Source: a bacterium (GTDB lineage Bacteria; 4484-113; JAFGCY01). From it: a stretch of 32,702 bases of DNA. The translations under genes and the position numbers were made by a program. The notes beneath the pieces are model-generated. The model was not told where the DNA came from and did no database searches. It saw only the letters and a list, made by a program, of their open reading frames with translations. The stretch's first letter is position 1, and each line of letters starts with the position of its first letter. The stretch is from contig JAGRNT010000028.1 in NCBI GenBank assembly GCA_020440605.1, positions 1-32,702 on the forward strand, in the 5' to 3' direction. This document shows, in pieces, positions 15,210-22,203 of the stretch.

Positions 15210-16312
15210 ACGTCGAGCTCTCCATCCTGCTGACCGCCGTCAGCGTTGCCATCGGCTGCAGCCTGGTCGGCACACTGCTGGTGCTGAGGCGCATGAGCCT
15301 GATCAGCGATGCGATCTCGCATTCCGTACTGCTCGGGATCGTGCTGGCCTTCCTGGCAACGCGCGACCTGAACTCCCCCTGGCTGCTGCTCGGCGCGGCG
15401 GCCGTCGGCGTGCTGACCGTGGTGCTGATCCAGCTGCTGCTCGGCACGCGCCGCCTGCGCGAGGACAGCGCCATCGGGCTGGTGTTCCCGCTGCTGTTCT
15501 CGATCGGCGTGATCCTGATCACGCGCATGGCCGGCGACGTGCATCTCGACAGCGATGCCGTGCTGCTCGGGGAGCTGGGCTTCGTCTGGATGGACACGGC
15601 AAGCCTGCTCGGCATGGAACTGCCGCGCAGCTTCCTGCTCAGCTCCGCCGTGCTGCTCGCCAATCTGCTGTTCGTCGTGCTGTGCTACAAGGAGCTGAAG
15701 CTCTCGATCTTCGATGCCGGGCTGGCGGCCTCGCTCGGGTTCTCGCCGCTCCTGCTGCACTACCTGCTGGTCAGCCTCGTGAGCGTGACCGCGGTTGCCA
15801 GCTTCGACGCCGTGGGCAGCATCCTGATGGTGGCGCTGATGATCGCTCCGCCAGCCGCCGCCTGGCTGCTTTCGCGCTCACTGGCGCAGATGCTGGGCTG
15901 GAGCGCGCTGCTGGCATCCCTGAGTGCGGTGGGCGGCTACTACCTGGCGGTACGCATTGATTCCAACATCGCGGGCTGCATCGCCGCCAGCTGCGGGATC
16001 TGCTTCCTGCTGTGCTGGCTGCTGGCCCCGGAGCGCGGACTGATCAGCCGCTGGTTGCAGCAGGCTGAGCAGCGCCTGCTGTTTCCTGCGCAGATGCTCG
16101 CCGTGCACATTGCCAACCATGAGGGCCGTCCGGAGGAGCCGGTGGAATGCCACAGTGGCAACATCGCCGAGCACATGCACTGGCAGCAGCAGTTCGCGGA
16201 TGAGGTCGTGGCCTATGCCCGCCAGCACCGCATGCTGCGTGAGCAGGAGGGCATCCTGCGCCTGACCGAGGAAGGCCGCGGCATCGCCGAGAAGCTGATG
16301 CTGCACGGCTAG
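15206..16312 (+). CDS. troD: Metal ABC transporter permease, second subunit, also C-terminally extended
   Basis: 368 aa. The ABC-3 permease part (residues 1-280) is parallel to the preceding gene: LISDAISHSVLLGIVLAFL, LREDSAIGLVFPLLFSIGVI, and FDAVGSILMVALMIAPPAAAWLL. The C-terminal 80-odd residues are soluble: AEQRLLFPAQMLAVHIANH, then QFADEVVAYARQHRMLREQ, then GILRLTEEGRGIAEKL. The last segment matches the wing-and-helix ending of DtxR-type winged helices. Starts by ATGA overlap. The operon ends here, and a hairpin follows four bases after the stop. Confidence 0.88.
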   Translation: MNVELSILLTAVSVAIGCSLVGTLLVLRRMSLISDAISHSVLLGIVLAFLATRDLNSPWLLLGAAAVGVLTVVLIQLLLGTRRLREDSAIGLVFPLLFSIGVILITRMAGDVHLDSDAVLLGELGFVWMDTASLLGMELPRSFLLSSAVLLANLLFVVLCYKELKLSIFDAGLAASLGFSPLLLHYLLVSLVSVTAVASFDAVGSILMVALMIAPPAAAWLLSRSLAQMLGWSALLASLSAVGGYYLAVRIDSNIAGCIAASCGICFLLCWLLAPERGLISRWLQQAEQRLLFPAQMLAVHIANHEGRPEEPVECHSGNIAEHMHWQQQFADEVVAYARQHRMLREQEGILRLTEEGRGIAEKLMLHG

Positions 16313-16334
16313 GAGGCCAGACCCATGGTCTGGC
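16313..16334 (+). repeat. GGAGG-hairpin element after the metal-uptake operon
   Basis: Stem GCCAGACC (16316-16323) and GGTCTGGC (16327-16334) around a 3-nt loop, preceded by AGGAGG that overlaps the stop codon. It has the same design as the hairpins at 5591-5663. Without a U-run it is not a canonical terminator but may mark the operon end. Confidence 0.65.
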
Positions 16335-16342
16335 ACGAGGAT

Positions 16343-16603
16343 CTCGGAGCTGGGGTGTAGGGTGTAGCAGAGGCGGAAGCTTGCTTACGCAATCAGTGGT
16401 CAGTGGTCAGTAGTCAGTATCGGTAGCCTGGCGTTGACACCCGGAATACCCTTAGTCAGTAGTCAGTGGGCAAAAGGCAGAATCGGAGGTGCGCAACTTG
16501 CTTGCGCACAATGCCACTTCCTTCTGGATACCAATTTTCCATTGTGCGCAAACAAGTTGCGCACCTCCGTGTATTCCGCTACACCCTACACCCGAGCTCC
16601 GAG
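16343..16603. repeat. Nested inverted-repeat element
   Basis: Outer arms 16343-16368 and 16578-16603 are 26-nt inverted repeats with one mismatch. Inner arms 16485-16513 and 16540-16568 are 29-nt inverted repeats with one mismatch and a 26-nt loop. Each inner arm is itself a GGAG-hairpin-AA element with stem GTGCGCAA/TTGCGCAC; the loop is CTTGC in one copy and CTTGT in the other. Between the arms lie tandem CAGTGGT/CAGTAGT heptamers. No coding frame of note. It fits a MITE-like or foldback element, or a long RNA hairpin, at the 3' ends of convergent genes. Confidence 0.75.
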
Positions 16604-16606
16604 CTC

Positions 16607-17428
16607 CTAAGAGCCCGTGCTCTCGTAAACCCGCAGGCCGCGGTGGAAGATGAAGGCTCCGAAGGCGAAGCTGGCCGCCGCCACCAGCGGTCCGGCCAGC
16701 AGCCAGTTGTGCCAGTTGGCGGGCTCGATGAAGTACACCGCCGGGTAGAAGGCGCAGAAGCCGAAGGGGATCACCAGTGAGAAGACATACTGCACCCAGG
16801 GGGCGTAGATCGTCAGCGGGTAGCGGCTGGCCTCGGAGATCGAGAACAGCGGCGATGTGAAGCCCACGCGGTCCTTGATCCAGAAAGAGATCGAGGCCGT
16901 TGTCAGGAACACCCCGGCGAAGACCACCGCTCCCAGCAGTCCGAAGGCCTGCAGCATCAGCAGGTTGGCAGCCGTGGGCGGGATGTGCGGCTCGACATGC
17001 GCAAAGGCCCACAGCGCGATCGCCGTGCCGGTCAGCACCTGGGTGATGTCGCGGAAGTTGAGGTTCTCCAGCACGACCTGGAACAGCGGCGAGAGCGGGC
17101 GCAGCAGCGGGCGGTCAAGGTTGCCCTCGATGATGTAGTGGTCACTGAGGCTGACCGACATGTTGAAGAAGGCGATGTTGAACCAGCCGAAGCAGATCCG
17201 CCCGATGCCGTACATCAGGATCAGTTCGGGCAGCTCCCAGCCCTTCAGGTCCTTCACCTGGAAGAACAGCGCCGAGATGAAGAACAGCTGCACGGCGATG
17301 TGTACGAAGGACAGCACGAGCTGCGCAAGGAAGTCCGCGCGGTAGGACATCTCGACCTTCTGCTTCTGCAGGCCGTAATGCCAGCACATCGCGAGTGCAC
17401 TGCCGACTGCGGAGAAAACGGTGCTCAT
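16607..17428 (-). CDS. ABC-2 family (DUF990/COG3694-like) transport permease
   Basis: 273 aa with about six membrane helices. It begins with a cytoplasmic segment KQKVEMSYRADFLAQLVLS typical of this uncharacterised export permease family. It continues with LILMYGIGRICFGWFNIAFF and DRPLLRPLSPLFQVV, and ends RGLRVYESTGS, the usual family ending. Relatives work with a second permease and an ABC ATPase to export an unknown substrate. Neither partner is adjacent here. The gene sits between two repeat-rich stretches, so partners may have been separated by rearrangement. Only a weak GAGG precedes the ATG. Confidence 0.85.
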   Translation of the reverse strand: MSTVFSAVGSALAMCWHYGLQKQKVEMSYRADFLAQLVLSFVHIAVQLFFISALFFQVKDLKGWELPELILMYGIGRICFGWFNIAFFNMSVSLSDHYIIEGNLDRPLLRPLSPLFQVVLENLNFRDITQVLTGTAIALWAFAHVEPHIPPTAANLLMLQAFGLLGAVVFAGVFLTTASISFWIKDRVGFTSPLFSISEASRYPLTIYAPWVQYVFSLVIPFGFCAFYPAVYFIEPANWHNWLLAGPLVAAASFAFGAFIFHRGLRVYESTGS

Positions 17429-17466
17429 GCGGGTGAGACCTCTGAGCGGGAGGAGAACGCGGAGAG

Positions 17467-17764
17467 CTTAACCACAGAGGACACAGGGGGCACAGAGTTT
17501 TCTTCAAGAGAAAAATGCTTGCGGGACGAACATGTACCGGCGCTGCCCAGCAGCGCCAGCACGCTTAAGGGTTTGATTGGGCAATCGACAGCGGGAGGCT
17601 GGATTGCCTCACTGACCGCCAAGCGGGGCATGGAGCGCACGAAGTAGCAACTCGCTTGCTGGCCTCGCCTGGCGACGCCGGTACATTGCTTCATTGGAGC
17701 TTCATCCATCCTGGTTTACTACCCCCAGAAAGCTCCGTGCTCTCTGTGCATTCTGTGGTGTAAG
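17467..17764. repeat. Gene-free repeat region: inverted ACCACAGAGG-type copies with hairpins between
   Basis: Copy 2 of the dispersed repeat (17467-17503) and inverted copy 3 (17728-17764) bracket about 225 nt. Inside are hairpins such as GGCGCTG/CAGCGCC and AGCAA/TTGCT with loop CTCGC. The phrase TCACTGACCGCC, followed by AAGC and GGGGCATGG (about 17609-17633), looks like a decayed copy of the A-module at 23427. No believable gene from 17429 to 17979. Confidence 0.6.
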
Positions 17765-17879
17765 TCTCCGTGTGCTCCTCCCGCTCCATTGTCAGCTTTA
17801 CAGCTGAGCTTCGTTAAGCGACCTGCGCCGTACCTCCGCCGAAGGTCACGCCGCACCTCCCTTGCCAGAAAGAAGAAAA

Positions 17880-17903
17880 CCCGCCGGTGCAATCGCCGGC
17901 GGG
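17880..17903 (-). terminator. Rho-independent terminator of the Cys-rich protein gene
   Basis: Stem CCCGCCGG/CCGGCGGG with an 8-nt loop. Read on the minus strand it is followed by TTTTCTTCTTTCT. It lies 77 nt after the stop of the gene at 17980-18723. Confidence 0.8.
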
Positions 17904-17979
17904 TCTCCAGTTTCCCATTTCGAAGTTACCCCCCTATAGGTAAGACTCCGAATATTCCCTGTAAGGACGCTTGGTTGGT

Positions 17980-18723
17980 TTACTTGCCGCAGGTGCAGCC
18001 CTTGCCGCCCTTGCACTCCTTGCGGGTGCATTCCTTGCCCTGGACCTTGATGTCCCGGCACTTGGGGCAGCCGTTGCAGTCGAAGCAGGCCGCGGTCACG
18101 GTGAACTCGTTCTGGCAGCAGTCGCCGGCGCAGAGGTTGCCGCTGTAGAGTGCCGTCCAGTTCTCGTAGTCGAGATCCTTCACGAGGCAGACGAGGTCGT
18201 TGCCGATCATCCAGAGCTTCTCACCGTAGGTCGCGAGGTCGGCATAGTTGCGCTCCTCGCCGCGGCCCAGCTCATCCTCAATGTCGCCGAGCACGCTGGT
18301 GCCCTCGCTGGCCTTGCGGCCGATCTTGTCAACGATCTTGTCCTGGTTGGGCCAGAAGTTGTAGGTATCCAGCTCATCCGTGATGGTGTTGATCTGCTCA
18401 ATGGTCGCACCCAGCATGTCCACGTGCAGCTGCCAGGCGAGCGGGTCAATGATGTGCTCGCGGCTGCGGCCGAGGATCACCAGCTCCGCCTCGATGTTCT
18501 GGCGGATGCAGCTGTCCGAGAAGATCAGCCACTCGTAGTTGTAGCCGTCAAGCTGCAGGCTGAGACCGTGGTCACGGTACTGGCAGGAGAGGTCGCTCAG
18601 GTTGCGGATGTATTTCACCGCGCTGAACTGGTCCACGGCGGATGCGTTGGCAAACGCCGGGCTGGCCATGCAGGCCACGAGCAGCACTCCTATCAGTCCC
18701 GTCCAAATGTTGCGAATACTCAC
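17980..18723 (-). CDS. Secreted protein with Cys-rich, metallothionein-like tail
   Basis: 247 aa. Signal peptide at residues 1-26 (IWTGLIGVLLVACMASPAFA). The central region (30-185) is helical and acidic with few Cys. The final ~55 residues hold 13 Cys in a spaced pattern: CAGDCC, CFDCNGCPKC, then single and paired Cys ending CTRKECKGGKGCTCGK. This looks like a metal-binding or disulfide-rich knot; which one cannot be told. Unknown family. The GTG start at 18723 has AGGAGG seven bases upstream and begins the signal peptide; the longer frame to 18792 would bury the signal peptide. A -10-like TAGAAT lies at 18762-18767 (minus strand), inside the palindrome GCTAGAATCTAGC. Confidence 0.75.
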   Translation of the reverse strand: MSIRNIWTGLIGVLLVACMASPAFANASAVDQFSAVKYIRNLSDLSCQYRDHGLSLQLDGYNYEWLIFSDSCIRQNIEAELVILGRSREHIIDPLAWQLHVDMLGATIEQINTITDELDTYNFWPNQDKIVDKIGRKASEGTSVLGDIEDELGRGEERNYADLATYGEKLWMIGNDLVCLVKDLDYENWTALYSGNLCAGDCCQNEFTVTAACFDCNGCPKCRDIKVQGKECTRKECKGGKGCTCGK

Positions 18724-18921
18724 TGTATCGCCTCCTATCCGTAACGCGGGTGCGAAGCTAGATTCTAGCATCGACCGGGCAGGGTTTAACATTCCGCAGC
18801 CCCGTTCCGATTACCGCTCTCTGATTTTATACGCTTCGCGGGGTTTTGACCAGATATAACGGCCTCTCCCGCGAAAAATCAAGCACAATTCCGTCTCGAC
18901 TGATTTGGCCGTTGAGACAGC

Positions 18922-20556
18922 TCAGTCGATCACCAGCCCGAACTCCAGCCCGGCGCTTTCCCGCACGAAATCCCAGTACATGCCGATCTCATAGCTGTGC
19001 TGGCGTCGCAGCGCACCGACCTCGAACTTGTCGAATTCCTCACGGTCGATGTCGTAGGTCCCGTGGAACACATGCCGCCAGCGCCGGTGCAGGTGGAACT
19101 GCGTGGCGAAGTCCAGCTCCTGGCGGCGCACCGCATCAAAGCCCATCAGCGGCCTGCCCTTGGAATCGCGGTCGCCGCTGATCGAATTGAGCTTGTACTG
19201 CAGATAGTGGTTGAAGTCACCTTCGGGGTAGACGATCGCCAGTTCGCCGCCCACCGCGGAGTAGTACTGCTCGGCATCGTTGTAGTTCACATAGCGGCTG
19301 CGGATCCCGCTCGCCAGGTAGACCTCATCACCAAGCGGCACCAGGCGGAAGTCCCATTCGCCCTCGGCGAACAGCCGCCGGTCCTCCACCCCATACAGGT
19401 CATCAGCCTGGGCGGGGGTCTCATCCTGCTGGGTTGAGCGGTCCAGCTCGGGGTCATTGAAGTCCGCCACCGTGTTGACGCTGCCGTATTCAATCTCCAC
19501 GCGGCTGTACTCCAGCAGGTCATTGGGGCGGTCAGCGCTGTGGCTCACGAACCAGGTCAGCTCATCGCTGCGCTCATACGACTTCTGCAGGAAGTCCTTC
19601 ACGCGCTCCTGGCCGTAGAGTACGCCGAGTTTCATGCCGTTGAGCGGCTCGATGTAGCTCTCGCCACGCATCAGGATCCCGCGATCCTCCTGGAAGTCGA
19701 CGACGAGGTCATTGCGCAGTTCGCCGATGTTGACATTCACGGGCTGCTTCCAGGAGAAGCCCACATCCTTGTGGATGCGCACCTCGGGGAAGCCGAAGCC
19801 GTACATGTGCTCCTTGCCCTGCAGATTGCGGCGCAGGCGTCCCAGTGAGAAGATCCTGTGCCCGCTGGCATAGAGCGAGAGGTTGATGAACTGCACGCCC
19901 TCGCCGGGATCGACATTCACCTCGTCGGCGGTGAAGAACAGGTCCGGGTCCGGATGCGGGCTGTGGGTGAACTTCACGTCGCGCAGCTCGAAGCGCCGCC
20001 GCCGTTCACTGAAGTCCAGCTTCACATCGTCACTGTAGAGGATCAGCAGCTCGGGCAGGGTTTCATAGAGATGCCCACTGAAGCGTGGGCGGATGCGGTG
20101 TTCCGGCAGGCCGTCGGAGAGCAGCAGATTGAGCGGCAGGTTCAGGTACAGGCCGCTGACCTCCATCTGCTCCATCACGGGATCCCAGGCGAATTCGCTG
20201 CAGGTGAAGAGATTGCCCTCGCCCTCGATCCCGACCTGGGCATTGCCCCAGAGCTGGATCTCACCGGTGCGCTTGTGAAATTCAGCAAGATCGGCACTGA
20301 CGGTGATCACGTCCTGGGAGGAAAGTGAGGTGATCCGCAGGGAGGGCTGCTCGAGCCTCAGCAGTTCGAAGTTGCCATACTGATCGGCCACCAGTGAGAC
20401 TTCACCCGCGGCACTGAGATAGTCGGGGTAGTCCGTGAGTTCGGCGCACGCGGCAGCCTGGGGCCGGCACAGCAGCAGTCCTCCGGTAATGACCGCCAGC
20501 AAGCAGTGCAGAACATGACCCCAACCGGTTGTCCGGGATTCGCCTTCCTTCCTCAA
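18922..20556 (-). CDS. lptD: LptD/OstA-like LPS transport outer-membrane protein
   Basis: 544 aa. N-terminal hydrophobic signal (LLAVITGGLLLCRPQAAACA), then an OstA/LptA-type beta-jellyroll region. ITVSADLAEFHKRTGEIQLWGNAQV, then SEFAWDPVMEQMEVSGLYLNL, and later DVKLDFSERRRRFELRDVKF follow the 'residue-in-context' pattern of LptA/LptD strands. The C-terminal part alternates polar and aromatic residues as in a beta barrel and ends FGLVID. Shorter than typical LptD (700-800 aa), so the barrel may be reduced, or this may be an LptD-like relative. The start appears to be TTG at 20556, with TAGAAT 9 nt upstream and no Shine-Dalgarno; the exact start is uncertain. Confidence 0.7.
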   Translation of the reverse strand: MRKEGESRTTGWGHVLHCLLAVITGGLLLCRPQAAACAELTDYPDYLSAAGEVSLVADQYGNFELLRLEQPSLRITSLSSQDVITVSADLAEFHKRTGEIQLWGNAQVGIEGEGNLFTCSEFAWDPVMEQMEVSGLYLNLPLNLLLSDGLPEHRIRPRFSGHLYETLPELLILYSDDVKLDFSERRRRFELRDVKFTHSPHPDPDLFFTADEVNVDPGEGVQFINLSLYASGHRIFSLGRLRRNLQGKEHMYGFGFPEVRIHKDVGFSWKQPVNVNIGELRNDLVVDFQEDRGILMRGESYIEPLNGMKLGVLYGQERVKDFLQKSYERSDELTWFVSHSADRPNDLLEYSRVEIEYGSVNTVADFNDPELDRSTQQDETPAQADDLYGVEDRRLFAEGEWDFRLVPLGDEVYLASGIRSRYVNYNDAEQYYSAVGGELAIVYPEGDFNHYLQYKLNSISGDRDSKGRPLMGFDAVRRQELDFATQFHLHRRWRHVFHGTYDIDREEFDKFEVGALRRQHSYEIGMYWDFVRESAGLEFGLVID

Positions 20557-20620
20557 GGAAAGCTGATTCTAGCAGAATGGCGGGGGCATAGGGGCCGGGC
20601 AGCCCTGAGCTGCCTGGGGT

Positions 20621-21118
20621 TTACTCCTCCGGCGGGGCGAGTCGGTGGCTGAGCATCAGGCTGCCCTTCTCAAGCGCGGCGTCCTTCTCACCCTTGGCGG
20701 CACTGGACTGCACCAGCACATGCAGGCTGGCATCCTCGCTGGCCATGATGCACATGCTTTCATCCACGGTGCAGATGAAGGCATCGATCGTCGCCGGGAT
20801 CTTCAGTTCGCCGTCGGCCAGCTTGCTTTTGAGCTTGATCGGGATCTTCAGTTCAGCGCTGCTCGGATGCCCTTCGAACTTTACTTCGAAGCTGTTCTGC
20901 GCCACGCTGAAGGGGGCTGTCTTGAGGTACTCCGGGTCGAAGCTGAGCTTCAGCGGCATCATCGGATTGTGGGCCCAGCCCTTGGGGGTGTCCACCTTCA
21001 GCACAAGCTCAACGGAGGCCCCGGGCTTGAAGCTCACTGGCTTCTTCTCTTCCTTGGCATGCGCAAGGGCGCTCAGGGCGAGCAGTGACAGGCAGGCGGC
21101 GATGATCAGCTTCTTCAT
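20621..21118 (-). CDS. Secreted DsbD N-terminal domain-like protein
   Basis: 165 aa. Signal peptide MKKLIIAACLSLLALSALAHA. The mature part is a single immunoglobulin-like domain similar to the N-terminal domain of the thiol:disulfide reductase DsbD: WAHNPMMPLKLSF, then strands, then FICTVDESMCIMASEDASLHVLV. There two Cys eight residues apart stand where DsbD has its C....C-type active pair. No membrane electron-transfer domain or thioredoxin domain follows, so it is a stand-alone domain. Possible role: periplasmic thiol handling or a disulfide-stabilised binding domain. Upstream on the minus strand TATCAT and a GAGG sit at suitable spacing before the ATG. Confidence 0.65.
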   Translation of the reverse strand: MKKLIIAACLSLLALSALAHAKEEKKPVSFKPGASVELVLKVDTPKGWAHNPMMPLKLSFDPEYLKTAPFSVAQNSFEVKFEGHPSSAELKIPIKLKSKLADGELKIPATIDAFICTVDESMCIMASEDASLHVLVQSSAAKGEKDAALEKGSLMLSHRLAPPEE

Positions 21119-21253
21119 TGGACATGAACCTCAGGTTTGCATGATAGCAGCGTCCACTCTGGACATCCGTTATCCTGCAGATGTTCGGTCTGAATAAATC
21201 GGACGCATGACTCCCATCACAAACAGACGGCGTCCAACGACAGGGGAGCGGAT
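21119..21253. promoter_or_regulatory. Divergent promoter region
   Basis: Serves the minus-strand DsbD-N-like gene and the plus-strand paired membrane genes. TATCAT (minus strand, near 21140-21146) and TATCCT with GAATAAAT (plus, near 21170-21198) are possible -10 elements. GGGGAGC near 21243 is the ribosome site of the plus-strand gene. Confidence 0.4.
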
Positions 21254-21751
21254 ATGGACAAGCATCACAGCGACGACGAAACAGTCAGGAGCCAGCGGGA
21301 TCGCAGCGCATACGGCGAGGGCAGCAATTCGCCGGGTGCCCGTGTGAATCTTGGTGATGTCGGTGAAATGGACTATCCGGAGCATCTGCACCGGCTCAGG
21401 CAAGGTCTTGGTACTAGCCGGTTCGACCTGGTGGACAAGCCTGATGGACTGATCTGGCACATCAAACCGCTGAAGTACACCCTGGGCCTGGGTCTGCCCG
21501 GCGCCTTCCTGCTGCTCGGGGCCATGTTCATGCATGTGCTGCTGGGCGAATTCGGCAATCCCTTCGTCACGGCGGAGGGCCAGAACTACAGCGGTCTGAT
21601 CCGCATGCTGGCCATGCTCGCCGGTGCGATGCTCGTGATCATCGCCTGGCCGATCCGCAAACCGCTGGGCTGGACCCTTGAGGAACAGGAGCAGTACGAG
21701 GACAGCAAGCAGTGGGCGGCAAACCGCCGCATGAAGGACGACAGGGAGTGA
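21254..21751 (+). CDS. Two-helix membrane protein with soluble N-terminal tail, tandem paralogue 1
   Basis: 165 aa. Residues 1-75 are polar (His/Asp/Ser-rich start). WHIKPLKYTLGLGLPGAFLLLGAMF leads into helix 1, and MLAMLAGAMLVIIAWPIR forms helix 2. The C-terminal tail, LGWTLEEQEQYEDSKQW, is charged. No recognised family. The next gene shares topology and motif order: D/N-x-F-x-K-P-x-G, KPL..TLG.GLPG, then W T.E.Q. The start has GGGGAGC upstream. Its stop overlaps the next start (TGATG). Confidence 0.7.
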   Translation: MDKHHSDDETVRSQRDRSAYGEGSNSPGARVNLGDVGEMDYPEHLHRLRQGLGTSRFDLVDKPDGLIWHIKPLKYTLGLGLPGAFLLLGAMFMHVLLGEFGNPFVTAEGQNYSGLIRMLAMLAGAMLVIIAWPIRKPLGWTLEEQEQYEDSKQWAANRRMKDDRE

Positions 21752-22200
21752 TGGAAATGGATAGGCACCCTGGCAACGAACCTGTGATTGAGCCGCATCA
21801 TGCGGACCTGCATGCAGCCAGCGGGCGGGCGGAACAGCGCAGTATCCTGACAGAGGTTGGCAGAACGAGCGAGGTGCTGGACAATCGCTTTGGCAAGCCG
21901 GAGGGCTTCCGTTTCTTCTGGAAACCACTGGCCCTGACGCTCGGCGCCGGATTGCCGGGCCTGTTGCTGGTGCTGCTGGCTATCTTCCTGCCGACACTGA
22001 TGGATATGGCTGGCTTGGCACTGAGCAGCGCCGGCGGCATGACGGGTCTTGCCAGACTGGGGATCGCCTTTGCTGGCCTGTTTCTGCTGATGCTGGCATT
22101 GCCTGTCTACAAGCCCGATGACTGGACGCCGGAAAAGCAGCTTGAACTGGACCGCGAACGCCAGCGCTACCACGAGAAGAAGTTCGAAGGGAAGGGCTGA
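21751..22200 (+). CDS. Two-helix membrane protein, tandem paralogue 2
   Basis: 149 aa, built like the previous gene: polar N-terminus, NRFGKPEGFRFFWKPLALTL leading into helix 1 (GAGLPGLLLVLLAIFLPTLM), helix 2 (LGIAFAGLFLLMLALPVY), and a charged tail with DDWTPEKQLELDRERQRY. Similarity to the neighbour is clear in the KP.G, KPLALTLG.GLPG and W.E.Q stretches, so the pair is an old tandem duplication. Translation is coupled by the TGATG overlap after GGGAG. Function unknown; the two may form a hetero-oligomer. Confidence 0.7.
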   Translation: MEMDRHPGNEPVIEPHHADLHAASGRAEQRSILTEVGRTSEVLDNRFGKPEGFRFFWKPLALTLGAGLPGLLLVLLAIFLPTLMDMAGLALSSAGGMTGLARLGIAFAGLFLLMLALPVYKPDDWTPEKQLELDRERQRYHEKKFEGKG

Positions 22201-22203
22201 GCC

